Below, in pieces: positions 1 to 9,239 of a stretch of 64,000 bases of DNA. The stretch spans positions 1,860,001 through 1,924,000 of the forward strand of contig NZ_FNKY01000001.1 of assembly GCF_900103165.1 (NCBI RefSeq). The letters run 5' to 3'. Each line of letters begins with the position of its first letter. The first letter of the stretch is position 1. A program made the position numbers and the translations under genes. Source of the DNA: Nitrosospira multiformis. GTDB lineage: Bacteria; Pseudomonadota; Gammaproteobacteria; Burkholderiales; Nitrosomonadaceae. The notes under the pieces are model-generated. The model worked only from the letters and a program-made list of their open reading frames with translations. It had not been told where the DNA came from and ran no database searches.

Positions 1-138
1 TTTGCCGGGTTACGCCGCGCTACCCAACCTGCTAATCATATCAGTCCTATCCATATCAGTCCTGTCGACTTGTCCGCAGGCATATAGTAGGCTGTGCCTG
101 AAGGGCAGGTATGGCGGATAGAAAAGAGGAGGCGCAAA

Positions 139-1137
139 ATGGGATTACTGGTCAATGGCGAGTGGGTCGATGAATGGTACGATACCACGACGACGGGTGG
201 CAGTTTTGTCCGTACCACCGCGCAATTTCGCAACTGGATCACATCCGATGGGCACGCCGGGGCGAGCGGTATGGGCGGTTTTGCCGCCGAGGCGGGGCGC
301 TATCGCCTGTATGTGTCGCTGGCCTGCCCCTGGGCGCATCGCACGCTGATTTTTCGTGCGCTGAAAGGGCTGGAGGATATGATTGGGGTATCGGTGGTCA
401 ATCCCTATATGGGTGATCACGGCTGGACGTTTGAACAGGCGCCGGGTGTCGTGGCAGACCCGGTACAGCAGGCGCGCTATCTCTACGAGGTTTATTTGCG
501 CGCCGCGCCTGATTATACGGGCAGGGTGACTGTGCCGGTACTGTGGGACTTGCAGCGCGATATGATTGTCAGCAATGAATCTAGCGAGATTATCCGTATG
601 CTGAATCGGGCGTTCGATGACATAGGCGCCGCGGAAGGGGATTATGCGCCCAACGCGCTGCTGCCGCAGATCGATGAGATCAACGCGCGTATCTACGACA
701 CCATCAACAATGGTGTATATAAGACGGGTTTTGCCACTCAGCAGCAGGTCTATGAGAGTGCCCTGAGGGAGCTTTTCGAATCTCTGGATGAACTTGAACA
801 GTGCCTTTCCCGGCAGCGCTATCTGCTGGGTGACCGTGTTACCGAAGCCGACTGGCGATTATTTACGACGCTGCTTCGTTTTGATGCGGTTTACCATGGC
901 CATTTCAAATGTAATCTCAGGCGGCTGGTGGACTACCCGAACCTCTGGGACTTTACCCGCGAGCTATATCAATGGCCAGGCATCGCCGCGACGGTGAATA
1001 TGCAACACATCAAGGAGCACTATTACCGCAGTCATCCCACGATCAATCCCAATGGCATTGTGCCCGTGGGCCCGATTCTGGATTTCAGCCACCCTCACAG
1101 CCGCGATAGACTGCAGGTTTTTAATCCGATCTTGTGA
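139..1137 (+). CDS. yqjG: Glutathionyl-hydroquinone reductase (Xi-class glutathione transferase)
   Basis: The 332-residue product matches the ECM4/YqjG family, which uses glutathione to reduce glutathionyl-hydroquinones in the cytoplasm. The catalytic motif CPWAHR is present with Cys63, the position of the catalytic cysteine in the E. coli protein, and the C-terminal all-helical GST domain is complete. I chose the ATG at 139 because GAGGAGG lies at 126-132, six bases upstream; the longer frame from 94 lacks such a site. It is a single gene followed by a 720-base spacer. Family assignment is firm; the natural quinone substrate is not visible from sequence. Confidence 0.93.
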   Translation: MGLLVNGEWVDEWYDTTTTGGSFVRTTAQFRNWITSDGHAGASGMGGFAAEAGRYRLYVSLACPWAHRTLIFRALKGLEDMIGVSVVNPYMGDHGWTFEQAPGVVADPVQQARYLYEVYLRAAPDYTGRVTVPVLWDLQRDMIVSNESSEIIRMLNRAFDDIGAAEGDYAPNALLPQIDEINARIYDTINNGVYKTGFATQQQVYESALRELFESLDELEQCLSRQRYLLGDRVTEADWRLFTTLLRFDAVYHGHFKCNLRRLVDYPNLWDFTRELYQWPGIAATVNMQHIKEHYYRSHPTINPNGIVPVGPILDFSHPHSRDRLQVFNPIL

Positions 1138-1186
1138 GAAGGCAGGGGCGTGCTGCACCGTTCCCTTGATCTGCAAGTCCTATTGG

Positions 1187-1381
1187 TTATCTCAGTTTAG
1201 CCCAAAGTGCGCCCCAGGCGCCTCCGCCTCCGCCCCAATTTTCCACATTTACCGAGCGTACCAGCAGCTTCCTGTAGAGGGGAAAAAAGCGCCGGGAATT
1301 CGTTTTCTCCATTATCAGGTCCACGCAGTCAGATAAAAAATAGAGCACGTGCGAACCGATAAAACCGATAATTTTACGCAT
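1187..1381 (-). CDS. Small hypothetical protein, weak call
   Basis: A 64-residue frame with a hydrophobic N-terminal third, a basic middle and a tail containing GGGGGAWGALWAKLR. I do not recognise the family. The ribosome binding site is poor (GAG about ten bases before the ATG at 1381). A terminator-like hairpin reading on the same strand lies just upstream at 1427-1462, so the frame could have its own transcript. It may also be a chance frame. Confidence 0.3.
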   Translation of the reverse strand: MRKIIGFIGSHVLYFLSDCVDLIMEKTNSRRFFPLYRKLLVRSVNVENWGGGGGAWGALWAKLR

Positions 1382-1426
1382 TTTAAAATCTCGTTTGAGT
1401 TATGGTTTCATTTTTACAGGTCAGAA

Positions 1427-1462
1427 CAAAAAAGCCCGGTGCGGGATCACCGCTCCCGGGCT
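1427..1462 (-). terminator. Intrinsic terminator-like hairpin on the minus strand
   Basis: Read on the minus strand, AGCCCGG pairs with CCGGGCT across a 16-base loop and is followed at once by six T. This is a good intrinsic terminator shape, but no convincing minus-strand gene lies upstream of it between 1463 and the cytochrome gene. It may end an unseen short RNA or be a relic. Confidence 0.5.
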
Positions 1463-1859
1463 GGCCCTCTTGTAGGGGAGTACTGTCCCCCGCTTTACTC
1501 GTATGCATAACTCGTGCCAGAAACTTCTTGTTAAATTAAACATTATGGGATAACAATCATTTACATGAACTCTTTCTTGTCTTGTGGCTATCTTTGATGA
1601 GGTAAGTGTAAAAATTTTCGTCATTAACGCTTTTTTAAAATGATTTCCCGCACCCGGCGCCGCTGCCCCGGAAATCGTATACTGCACTCCGTCAACCGCC
1701 GGATTCAAGATAAAAAAGAGTGGTTCCAAGTGTGGCGCGGATGCTCGATTGTGCGCCATCAAGAGTTCTGTCGAGGCGCATGTTGTCACGATCTCTGCTG
1801 CAACTTCATCAGGCTTACATAGTCTCAGAGCAATCCGCATAAGAATAAATAACGAACCA

Positions 1860-3803
1860 ATGAGACCACTCCTTTTAATAATACTGGTATGTACTACCGG
1901 ATTTGCCACTCCGGAGCCCGCCACCGCAGGGTCCACCCCCGCAGGGCCCGCCACCGTCGTTGCTCCCCTTGATGTGCCCGATACAATGGAGGAGCGGGTG
2001 AAGGCCTGTGTCGTCTGCCATGGTCCGGAAAATAAGGTGGGAAGAGACGGATATTACCCTCGCATCGCGGGCAAGCCTCAAGGTTATCTCTTCAATCAAC
2101 TGCGCAATTTCAGGGATGGCAAGCGTTATTACCGGCCCATGGCCTTGCTGCTTACCAATGTGTCGGATCAGTATTTACTGGACATGGCCGCTTATTTTTC
2201 AACGCTCAAACAACCTTTTCCATCATCGGAACGTACGGCCTCCTCACCTGACGAAATCAAGCTGGCCCTAAAACTTGTCAATCAGGGAGACCCCGCCCGG
2301 AAAATTCCTGCGTGCGTTGAATGCCACGGCAAGGAGTTAATGGGTACCGTGCCGTTTATTCCCGGTTTATTGGGTTTACCCCGTGTTTATATGATTGCCC
2401 AGCTCGGCGCCTGGCAAAGTGGTGGGGTGTTACGGGGACAAACTACGCACTGTATGTCCGAAATCGCAAAGCAACTGACTACCCATGAGACTAACGCTTT
2501 GGCGGCCTGGCTGGCTGCCCAGCCCGTTCCGGAGAATACGGGCCCGGCTGCGGCCCTTTCCGTTGAGATGGTCCGGCGTTGTGGCAGTATCATGCAACAA
2601 GGTGAGGGGGAAGCGGTGATCCCGAAGACAGCGGCACCTTCCGGACAGCGCCAGGCGCGGGGAGCTTACCTCGCACAGGTGGGTAATTGCATCGGATGCC
2701 ACACCGCCCAGGGTGGCCGCCCCTACGCGGGGGGGCGGCCGCTGTCTACACCCTTTGGTACGTTTATTTCGCCTAATATTACCTCGGATAAGGCAACAGG
2801 AATCGGACACTGGAATGAACAGGATTTCTGGAAAGCGTTACATGACGGCAAATCCCGTGATGGCCGGCCTTTATACCCCGCCTTTCCCTATACCGAGTAT
2901 ACGAAAATCACGCGTGAGGACTCGGATGCCATATTCGCCCATCTAAAAGCGCTCGTACCCGTGGCGCAAAATAATTCGCCGAGCAAGATCGATTTTCCCT
3001 ACAATTTCCAGCCGCTGTTAAGTCTGTGGCGCGCCGTCTACTTCAAGCCGGGCGTTTATCAGCCGGAATCCGCCAAAAGCAAGGAGTGGAACCGTGGCGC
3101 CTATCTGGTGCAGGGACTCGGCCATTGCAATGCCTGCCACGCGGAACGCAATCCGCTGGGGGCCACCACCGGGGACGATGCTTTGGGAGGCGGGCAGATC
3201 ATGGGCTCGAACTGGTTTGCGCCATCTTTAACTGCGCGCATGGAAGCGGGTTCCGCTGACTGGCCAATCGAGGAAATCGCGCAGTTGCTCACTACGGGTA
3301 TTTCCCCGCGGGCGACCACGTCCGGTCCCATGGCCGATGTGGTCAGACATGGCCTCCAGTACCTGACCAGGGAGGATGGGCGTGCAATGGCTGTCTATCT
3401 GAAATCATTGCCCGAGAGTGCGCCACGTGCCCAACCCGGCTCCCCCCCACTCACCGAACAGGTGCAGCAATGGTTTCAGCGAGGGGCCAAAATCTACGAA
3501 AAGCATTGTCAGGACTGTCACGGAGCTTCCGGCCAGGGTGCCCCCGGTATTTATCCGCCCCTTGCAGGCAATCGAGGCGTCACCATGACACCCCCCATTA
3601 ATGCGATTCGCAGCGTCCTCAATGGAGGTTATCCGCCATCCACCATGAATAATCCGCGCCCTTATGGTATGCCGCCGTTTGCACAGGCGCTGCGCGACGA
3701 TGAGGTTGCATTGGTCTTGTCGTATATACGGAACGCATGGGGTAACCGCGCGAGTCTGGTCACAAAGGCCCAGGTCGACAGGAGCCGGGAAGGTATCCAC
3801 TGA
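1860..3803 (+). CDS. Five-heme c-type cytochrome: c4-like diheme module fused to an alcohol-dehydrogenase-type triheme module
   Basis: The 647-residue protein has a signal peptide (about residues 1-23) and five CxxCH heme-binding motifs, with first cysteines at about residues 50, 152, 277, 423 and 550. The first two lie in a cytochrome c4/c553-like half. The last three resemble the triheme subunit of membrane gluconate/alcohol dehydrogenases (CIGCHT, CNACHA, CQDCHG order and spacing). It should be a periplasmic electron carrier. I chose the ATG at 1860 because it puts a typical signal peptide at the N-terminus; the frame extends upstream to 1749 without coding character. No dehydrogenase large subunit lies next to it, so its partner is unknown. 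Confidence 0.9.
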   Translation: MRPLLLIILVCTTGFATPEPATAGSTPAGPATVVAPLDVPDTMEERVKACVVCHGPENKVGRDGYYPRIAGKPQGYLFNQLRNFRDGKRYYRPMALLLTNVSDQYLLDMAAYFSTLKQPFPSSERTASSPDEIKLALKLVNQGDPARKIPACVECHGKELMGTVPFIPGLLGLPRVYMIAQLGAWQSGGVLRGQTTHCMSEIAKQLTTHETNALAAWLAAQPVPENTGPAAALSVEMVRRCGSIMQQGEGEAVIPKTAAPSGQRQARGAYLAQVGNCIGCHTAQGGRPYAGGRPLSTPFGTFISPNITSDKATGIGHWNEQDFWKALHDGKSRDGRPLYPAFPYTEYTKITREDSDAIFAHLKALVPVAQNNSPSKIDFPYNFQPLLSLWRAVYFKPGVYQPESAKSKEWNRGAYLVQGLGHCNACHAERNPLGATTGDDALGGGQIMGSNWFAPSLTARMEAGSADWPIEEIAQLLTTGISPRATTSGPMADVVRHGLQYLTREDGRAMAVYLKSLPESAPRAQPGSPPLTEQVQQWFQRGAKIYEKHCQDCHGASGQGAPGIYPPLAGNRGVTMTPPINAIRSVLNGGYPPSTMNNPRPYGMPPFAQALRDDEVALVLSYIRNAWGNRASLVTKAQVDRSREGIH

Positions 3804-4044
3804 GACCAGGTGTCAAGAGGAATCCGCCACTCGAAGCGAATGCCCGCGCAAGGTCAATATGGAGCAGAGGCTCGTCCGCGGGGCCTGGATGTTTCATAAA
3901 TTCGCGTGATGATTGCGCAGGATTCTGTTTTGTAGGGAGATTTTTTGAAAGAGCGGCGTAGTTATTCATACGCCCGACTGAACAAAATTTCCATACGAAA
4001 CAAAAGACCAGCGAGGACGCGCGTCAATTTATGAAACATTCGGG

Positions 4045-4161
4045 CTAGATCGGATCACCGGGAGACGGATCAGGATCGAAGGGTCGTGGATCTACAGGTT
4101 TATCCGGATCAACGGGTCGAGGAGGATCTTCTGCAGGCTTGTCAGGCGGGCGGTGGGCCAA
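4045..4161 (-). other. Proline/aspartate-rich open frame without a clear start
   Basis: On the minus strand this stretch encodes a Pro/Asp-rich tail with repeated units of the kind DKPVDPR, DPDKPVDP and FDPDPSPGDP, ending in a TAG at 4045-4047. The frame is open back to 4206 but has no ATG; a TTG at 4161 is the only reasonable start. The periodic composition suggests it was or is coding, perhaps as a small secreted or cell-surface peptide or the remains of one. The rest of the spacer 3804-4277 shows nothing I can name. Confidence 0.25.
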
Positions 4162-4277
4162 GTGATCTGACCAGGTTTGAAAGTATTTCGTTATGGGCGG
4201 GCGCCGTTATTGAAACAATTAATAACCAAACACGTTACCCCGCCGGCTGACGGGGTTCCGCATTAACAAGAGTCCGG

Positions 4278-4715
4278 TTAGCGTTTCAATTGACCGCGTA
4301 TTTCGCCGGCTTTATTGGCGTCGCTATGAACGTTAATGTAGAGACCCCCGGCCTTGAAAGCATCGTATTGCGCATCGGTCAATTTCGCACCAGGCGGGAC
4401 GGACCACTCATTGTCACCAGTCTTCTTGAGTGTGATGATATCCGAGCCAGTCTTACCAGCGGCTCCTTCGTGAATATGCGCACCAGTCGCCTTGATATCG
4501 GAAATGGTAATTTTGCCTTTGACAGACTTGTCATCCTCAACTGTTATCGTGCCGCTGCCGCTTGCGGAAGTCTGGACAGGAGGAATTTCCTGATCGCCGC
4601 TCAAATTGACCTTGATTTCCCCCGCTGTCGCTATTCCCGTGCCTCCTGCAAGGGTGCCGGCGATCAATGCGACAACAACCAGGGTAAATTTCGATTTGCG
4701 AAGAATTTTATGCAT
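4278..4715 (-). CDS. Secreted CHRD-domain protein
   Basis: The 145-residue product has a signal peptide (cleavage after ATAG, about residue 32) and one CHRD domain. The typical HIHEG and YINVHS segments with surrounding glycine are visible. CHRD domains are found in chordin and in many bacterial secreted proteins; the function is not established. The ATG at 4715 is preceded by GAGGAG. It reads as a single gene. A short GC-rich hairpin at 4233-4256, downstream of the stop, might help termination but lacks a T-run. Confidence 0.88.
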   Translation of the reverse strand: MHKILRKSKFTLVVVALIAGTLAGGTGIATAGEIKVNLSGDQEIPPVQTSASGSGTITVEDDKSVKGKITISDIKATGAHIHEGAAGKTGSDIITLKKTGDNEWSVPPGAKLTDAQYDAFKAGGLYINVHSDANKAGEIRGQLKR

Positions 4716-5019
4716 TTGTGCGTCTCCTCAGATTGATAAATTATAAATACAGTGAGTTGTTAATAGGCTATGTGCTCATTCCTTCCTCATGCCTGTCAGC
4801 ACTGATAAATAATTTTATTTCACTCTTAAGGATGAGTCCGTACGGTAGCGTACGTAAGTTAACGATTCTCATTTCTTAAACTTTCATCGGCATTGAAATG
4901 CCGCGGACCTGGCGGATTGCGGTTTGTCCCTGAAAAGAGGGAAAGAGGGAAAGAGGGCGATTTCGTAACGTAAGCGCGACGATATCGTTACCCCCTATTT
5001 GACAGGTTGGGCAGCTAAT
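4716..5019. other. Spacer with no gene seen
   Basis: About 300 bases between two minus-strand genes. It holds a purine-rich direct repeat (GGGAAAGA units near 4938-4957) and AT-rich sequence just upstream of the CHRD gene that may be its promoter. I see no coding frame. Confidence 0.5.
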
Positions 5020-5511
5020 TTATTTAACCGGGATGGGTGTCGCGTGCATCACGGGAACGGCGGTAACGCTGTTTTGCGGGCTTCCGTCTATCAGTTTGTC
5101 GGAATAGGTCAGATAGATAAGAGTGTTGCGCTTGGAGTCAACCATGCGGACGATGTGCAGGCGCTTGAATAAAATGGACATGCGTTCAGTGAACACGTCC
5201 TCCTGACGGGGAAGCTTCTCCGTAAAATGGAGCGTCTCTGTCACCTGACGGCAGGCTATGGAGGCTTCCGCCCGATCTTCCGCCAAACCTACGGTACCTT
5301 TTACTCCGCCTGTCCTTGCGCGGGACACATAGCAGGTTATTCCGCGGACCTTGGGATCGTCATACGCCTCGATGACTACCCGGTCATCCTTGCCTAGCCA
5401 GCGGAAGGCGGTGTCCACTTCGCCGACAAGTTCCGCTTGCACCGGTGTGGAAAACGGCATGCAGAACAATATCGGGATTATCGCCTTGAGTGCGGATTGG
5501 ATTCGTGCCAT
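5020..5511 (-). CDS. creA: CreA family periplasmic protein
   Basis: The 163-residue protein has a signal peptide (about residues 1-26) and then the CreA core: a V-G-E-V-D start, VVIEAYDDPKVRGITCYVS, and a second Cys in SIACRQV, probably forming a disulfide with the first. CreA is a conserved small periplasmic protein of unknown function, named for its place in the E. coli cre locus. No creBCD genes are nearby. The 120-bp inverted-repeat element lies directly upstream, so its promoter is inside or beside that element. Confidence 0.85.
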   Translation of the reverse strand: MARIQSALKAIIPILFCMPFSTPVQAELVGEVDTAFRWLGKDDRVVIEAYDDPKVRGITCYVSRARTGGVKGTVGLAEDRAEASIACRQVTETLHFTEKLPRQEDVFTERMSILFKRLHIVRMVDSKRNTLIYLTYSDKLIDGSPQNSVTAVPVMHATPIPVK

Positions 5512-5541
5512 TTAATGCTCCTTTTCGGTTATTTTTCCATT

Positions 5542-5661
5542 ATCCTAAATCCGGCGGTTGTAGCGAACTCACCAGAAAGGTGAAGGTCAAGCAATACAAA
5601 CAGTCTTTGTGGATCATAGTGTTAAACCAAGAAGCGAGTGGTCAACTGCCGGATTTAGGAT
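5542..5661. repeat. 120-bp dispersed element with 19-bp terminal inverted repeats, copy 1
   Basis: The ends are ATCCTAAATCCGGCGGTTG (5542-5560) and its near-perfect inverse (5643-5661, one mismatch). The middle has a short hairpin (TCACC-AGAAA-GGTGA) followed by GGTCAAG. Related copies of the same length lie at 16596-16715 and 37696-37815, with degraded or variant copies at 21653 and 25802. It encodes nothing. It resembles a miniature inverted-repeat element, here between the creA-like gene and a PLD gene. Confidence 0.85.
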
Positions 5662-5678
5662 TATGAGCCGGTGACGGG

Positions 5679-6956
5679 TTAAAGCTGCGGGCGCATGATT
5701 TTCAGACTGTATTCCCAGGCTTTTTCTTTCCATGGGCGATTCTTCCATTCCTGGAATGTTATCTGCCTCGCGCGCGCCAAATCCCGTCGGAAGTCCACCA
5801 ATTGGCGCTGCGCAAACTGTTGGTCATAAATGTTCAAGTTGGCCTCATCGTTCAGTTTGAACGATCTGTTGTCGAAATTGGTCGAGCCGACCGATACCCA
5901 TTGTTTATCGACTATGAGTACCTTGCAATGAAACATGGTGGGCTGGAACTCGAAAATCTCCGCGCCCGCCTCCAACAGCGAACCCCAGGTTCCACGCGAG
6001 GCGCTGCGTACCAGGGTCTGATCGATATAACGGCCCGGGAGGATTATCTGGATCGTCACGCCGCGTTTCAACGCAGCCACCATTGCATCTCGCGCCAGCA
6101 CATCCGGAACAAAGTATGCCATGGAAAGATGAATACTTTCTTGCGCCGCAGCGATAGACAGAAGATACATGAGATGCATGCTCTCCGCACCGCCTTCCGT
6201 CGAGCTTTTGAATACTTGCGCGAAGTAAGGCCCGTTTTCCTTCAGCTCTGGAAAATATTCTCCGCTATGCAGCACGTTGCCTTTTACTTTTGTCCAGTTA
6301 TCGGTAAAGGCCGCTTGCAGCTGCGCCACTACAGGCCCCTCTATGCGATAGTGCGTGTCGCGCCAGTTATCCGGCCCCTGTGCATGGCCGTTCCATTCGT
6401 CGGCAATGCCGACGCCTCCGGTAAACCCTATCCTGCCATCCACTACGAGGATCTTGCGGTGAGTCCGGTTGTTCAGCCTTCTCCAGGTACGCCATGTAGG
6501 GCGATGATACTTTTCCACTTCAACCCCCGCATCCTGCATTTCCTGGATGTACGACTCATCTATTTTCTGACTGCCTACCCAGTCGAGGAGGATATGAATC
6601 CTGATCCCTTGGCGTGCCTTATCCGACAGCGTATCAGCGAATTCTTTGCCGATATTTCCTGACCAGTAGATGAAAGTTTCGAATGTAATAGTTTTCTCTG
6701 CGCTGCGTATCGCTTTCAACATCGCGGGAAAAATTTCATCTCCATTCAGCAATGTCTCGACCCGATTGCCCATCACCAGCGCCGGGCCAAGTAGAACGCT
6801 CATTGAGCGTAAAAACTGCGGATCGGATATAGGGTAAAGATGGGTGATGTGCCGGGTGATTTCTTTTTCGCTTCGACCAAAGATCAAGAGGACCAGCCAG
6901 AAAATTACGGCTGTTGCAATTGATGCAAAAATAATGCTCCAGAAAGACAGATTCAT
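5679..6956 (-). CDS. Cardiolipin synthase / phospholipase D family protein
   Basis: The 425-residue protein has an N-terminal membrane segment (residues 5-26) and two HKD motifs: HRKILVVDG near residue 165 and FHCKVLIVD near residue 340, each followed by the usual GG or GSTNFD. This is the two-domain layout of bacterial cardiolipin synthases (ClsA/ClsB type), which join two phosphatidyl groups at the inner membrane. A second, diverged PLD gene lies 2.3 kb upstream on the same strand, with the DyP peroxidase pair between. Exact lipid specificity cannot be read from sequence. Confidence 0.9.
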   Translation of the reverse strand: MNLSFWSIIFASIATAVIFWLVLLIFGRSEKEITRHITHLYPISDPQFLRSMSVLLGPALVMGNRVETLLNGDEIFPAMLKAIRSAEKTITFETFIYWSGNIGKEFADTLSDKARQGIRIHILLDWVGSQKIDESYIQEMQDAGVEVEKYHRPTWRTWRRLNNRTHRKILVVDGRIGFTGGVGIADEWNGHAQGPDNWRDTHYRIEGPVVAQLQAAFTDNWTKVKGNVLHSGEYFPELKENGPYFAQVFKSSTEGGAESMHLMYLLSIAAAQESIHLSMAYFVPDVLARDAMVAALKRGVTIQIILPGRYIDQTLVRSASRGTWGSLLEAGAEIFEFQPTMFHCKVLIVDKQWVSVGSTNFDNRSFKLNDEANLNIYDQQFAQRQLVDFRRDLARARQITFQEWKNRPWKEKAWEYSLKIMRPQL

Positions 6957-7208
6957 TTCTGATTTACCGTGCTAGATTAAACGGTGGCCCGGGTGACTAT
7001 GGGAGTGGAATATAAGCGCAGACACCTCACTGAGAATCCAAAATGGAAGATGGCGCACCTTGCCACGAATATATTTGCCTGGTTCCATATTTTTGCGGAA
7101 AGTCGCTCATAAATGCTTATGATATGAGCAGGATGTGCGTTACCGATCCTTTTCTCGATAGCCTGAGATCGACAGAGCGACAGGATCGGACCCATTTTCG
7201 GTGCCATA

Positions 7209-8633
7209 TCAATCGCCTGGCTGGTTGTTTGGAATATTAGTAGTGATAACGCCCGATGTGGAAGACGTAGCGGGTAAAGTGGAAATATAGCGAAGTGCGG
7301 TGGCGCTGGGGAGAAAACAATAGGCTGCGCCGCGGCAGATAACGAAACTCGAAAGGCCGGTAAGTTCGAGGGGGCGCTTCTGACCCTCGATGGGGATCAG
7401 AAAAGTCGCGCCTGACAGTGAATTATCTCCGATGATCGGGTCTCGGGTATCACGCAGACCGGGTGCGAGGTTCCCCCTGTTGCCCCAGTCGGACATCAGG
7501 AATTCGAACTGATCCTTGAGACTTACGCCGATAAACAGGCCAAGAAGCCCCCGTTCGATACCATCGTCAGGGTTGGCGGGATCGTAGGACGGACCGTAGG
7601 GCAGGCCGCGGCGGATAATTCGGTGCTTGAGGCCGCTGTTTCCCGCCACCCTCGAATTGCGTGGATTCATGCGGCGAATATGCGACCCCAGCGGGCAACG
7701 GTAGCCGCGGCGATCATCGTACGCATCGGGCACGCTATCACTTGGCACATAGTCGAAGCTGTTGCGTTGCTCCAGAAGGATGCATTCGTCCGCGGAATCC
7801 GGTGAAAGAGAAAGTGGCACGCCATTACGCCAGCGGCCGCAGAGTTTGGCAGCTATCAATTCCCGATCAAGCCCTGTTTGGCGGGCCGCTTCTGTCAAAA
7901 AGCGCTCGAAGCCATGACAATCCTGCGCCAGAATGCGAAACGCTACGAAGCTGCCATTCCGGCCCAGTTCCGCAGGCGTCGGCACCGGATAGGTGAAGTC
8001 CGAATACTGGCTGGGGTATCCGAGCAGGAATTCTCCAGCCGGGGCTTTCGGCAGTACGTCCGGCATGAGTGGTGGAAGGCCGCCATCGATGGTGGGCTGG
8101 GCAAAGCCATCCCGGTAGCCGAAGTGCGCCGCATTTCCGGACAGGCTTCGGCCTTCGTGTACAGAGAGTTCGGCCATCGCATCATGACTGGAATAACCTG
8201 TGCGAAGCTGGCCGGTAATTTCTTCCAGAATGTCTTCTGTTTCGGCGAAGAGAAAGAGCAGGATATGCAGGTCGGCACTGGCGAGCTGGCCCTTCCAATG
8301 ATCAGGGCTGCTTTCACCGGTATCGCTCACCCGATCGGCACGGGCGGGCGCCCCGGCCGCGAATTCTTCCGGGAACGAGGCAAGTGAGGAAGCGGGAAGC
8401 TCAAGCGCAGCCAGGCCCGTGTAGGTGAGTCCAACATTCAGACAGTATTGTGGTTTAACCGTCCAATCGGTGGCGGTAGCGAGCTGGGGTTCACTCTCGC
8501 CATTCACCAATTTGCCGAGAAACCGTCTGGCAGCCTCCACTTGCGTAATCTTCAAGGCGAATACGCGCAGAACCGGCATCGTGTACGTGCGAAGGATGAA
8601 ACCCTGGATGTCTGCATGCGGCAAGTCACTCAT
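7209..8633 (-). CDS. DyP-type heme peroxidase
   Basis: The 474-residue protein carries the DyP hallmarks: the GYRDG motif (GxxDG, catalytic Asp) near residue 170, and GSHIRRMNPR near residue 316, which holds the proximal heme histidine. DyP peroxidases oxidise dyes, phenolics and other substrates with hydrogen peroxide. I prefer the ATG at 8633 (MSDLPHAD) over an upstream TTG at 8657 that would overlap the previous gene. No signal peptide is seen. The upstream partner gene ends 20 bases before, so the two are probably co-transcribed. No encapsulin gene is present nearby. Confidence 0.92.
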   Translation of the reverse strand: MSDLPHADIQGFILRTYTMPVLRVFALKITQVEAARRFLGKLVNGESEPQLATATDWTVKPQYCLNVGLTYTGLAALELPASSLASFPEEFAAGAPARADRVSDTGESSPDHWKGQLASADLHILLFLFAETEDILEEITGQLRTGYSSHDAMAELSVHEGRSLSGNAAHFGYRDGFAQPTIDGGLPPLMPDVLPKAPAGEFLLGYPSQYSDFTYPVPTPAELGRNGSFVAFRILAQDCHGFERFLTEAARQTGLDRELIAAKLCGRWRNGVPLSLSPDSADECILLEQRNSFDYVPSDSVPDAYDDRRGYRCPLGSHIRRMNPRNSRVAGNSGLKHRIIRRGLPYGPSYDPANPDDGIERGLLGLFIGVSLKDQFEFLMSDWGNRGNLAPGLRDTRDPIIGDNSLSGATFLIPIEGQKRPLELTGLSSFVICRGAAYCFLPSATALRYISTLPATSSTSGVITTNIPNNQPGD

Positions 8634-8653
8634 GGGATTAATCCCGGATTCGG

Positions 8654-9151
8654 TCAAATCTCACCGAGGGCCGCCTGGATATCCAGCACTGTGGCTTGAG
8701 GATAGGCGCTGTAGAAGGGTTCAATGCTCCCCAGGTTGTTGGCCTTGATGTAGTCCCCGAAGGCGTCGCGATTTTGTTGAACAGGCAATGGCGGCGCGCC
8801 CTCCATGTGCTGGAGTAGCGCGTTGAAAACATCGCCGATCTCGTCGATGAATTCATTGAGGTAGTCTTCGAACGACCCGTCATATGTTGTGATGATGGCG
8901 AGCTTGGTATTATTTTCGAGAAATACAAAACGTGCGAAATGCACGATCCTGAGCTTATCGAGGGCAATCCAGATGGGATTTTTTTCCGGCGGAGCGGCTT
9001 GAATTTCGAGTATGCGCGCATTGAGCGCCTGGAAGTGCTCGGGTGAGCGGATGGTCATGATCAAGGTGAGCGGACTTTGAACCATTTTTCGGATAGGAGT
9101 GACGGTATCGGTCTGACGGGCAGAGTCAGTATCCCGGTGAAATAGTCCCAT
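8654..9151 (-). CDS. Conserved hypothetical protein paired with the DyP peroxidase
   Basis: The 165-residue product is not one I recognise. It starts MGLFHRDTDS, behind a clear AGGAG eight bases upstream of the ATG at 9151; the frame extends further but without a site. It is acidic and mixed alpha/beta in composition, with no signal peptide or membrane segment. It lies 20 bases upstream of the DyP gene and 88 bases downstream of a PLD gene, all on one strand, suggesting a three-gene operon. A role in delivering substrate to, or sensing with, the peroxidase is only a guess. Confidence 0.7.
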   Translation of the reverse strand: MGLFHRDTDSARQTDTVTPIRKMVQSPLTLIMTIRSPEHFQALNARILEIQAAPPEKNPIWIALDKLRIVHFARFVFLENNTKLAIITTYDGSFEDYLNEFIDEIGDVFNALLQHMEGAPPLPVQQNRDAFGDYIKANNLGSIEPFYSAYPQATVLDIQAALGEI

Positions 9152-9239
9152 GGGATTTTTCTCCTGAAGAGGGAAAAATACTTCCTGATTGATTAATTCG
9201 TTTAAGCGATTATCGATCAAATTGCCGGGTTACGCCACG

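Noticed and set aside
5802-6662. 286-codon plus-strand open frame
   Set aside because: It runs antisense through the PLD gene, whose HKD motifs fix the minus strand as coding.
6977-7207. 76-codon minus-strand frame between DyP and PLD
   Set aside because: No ribosome site and no protein-like features; treated as spacer.
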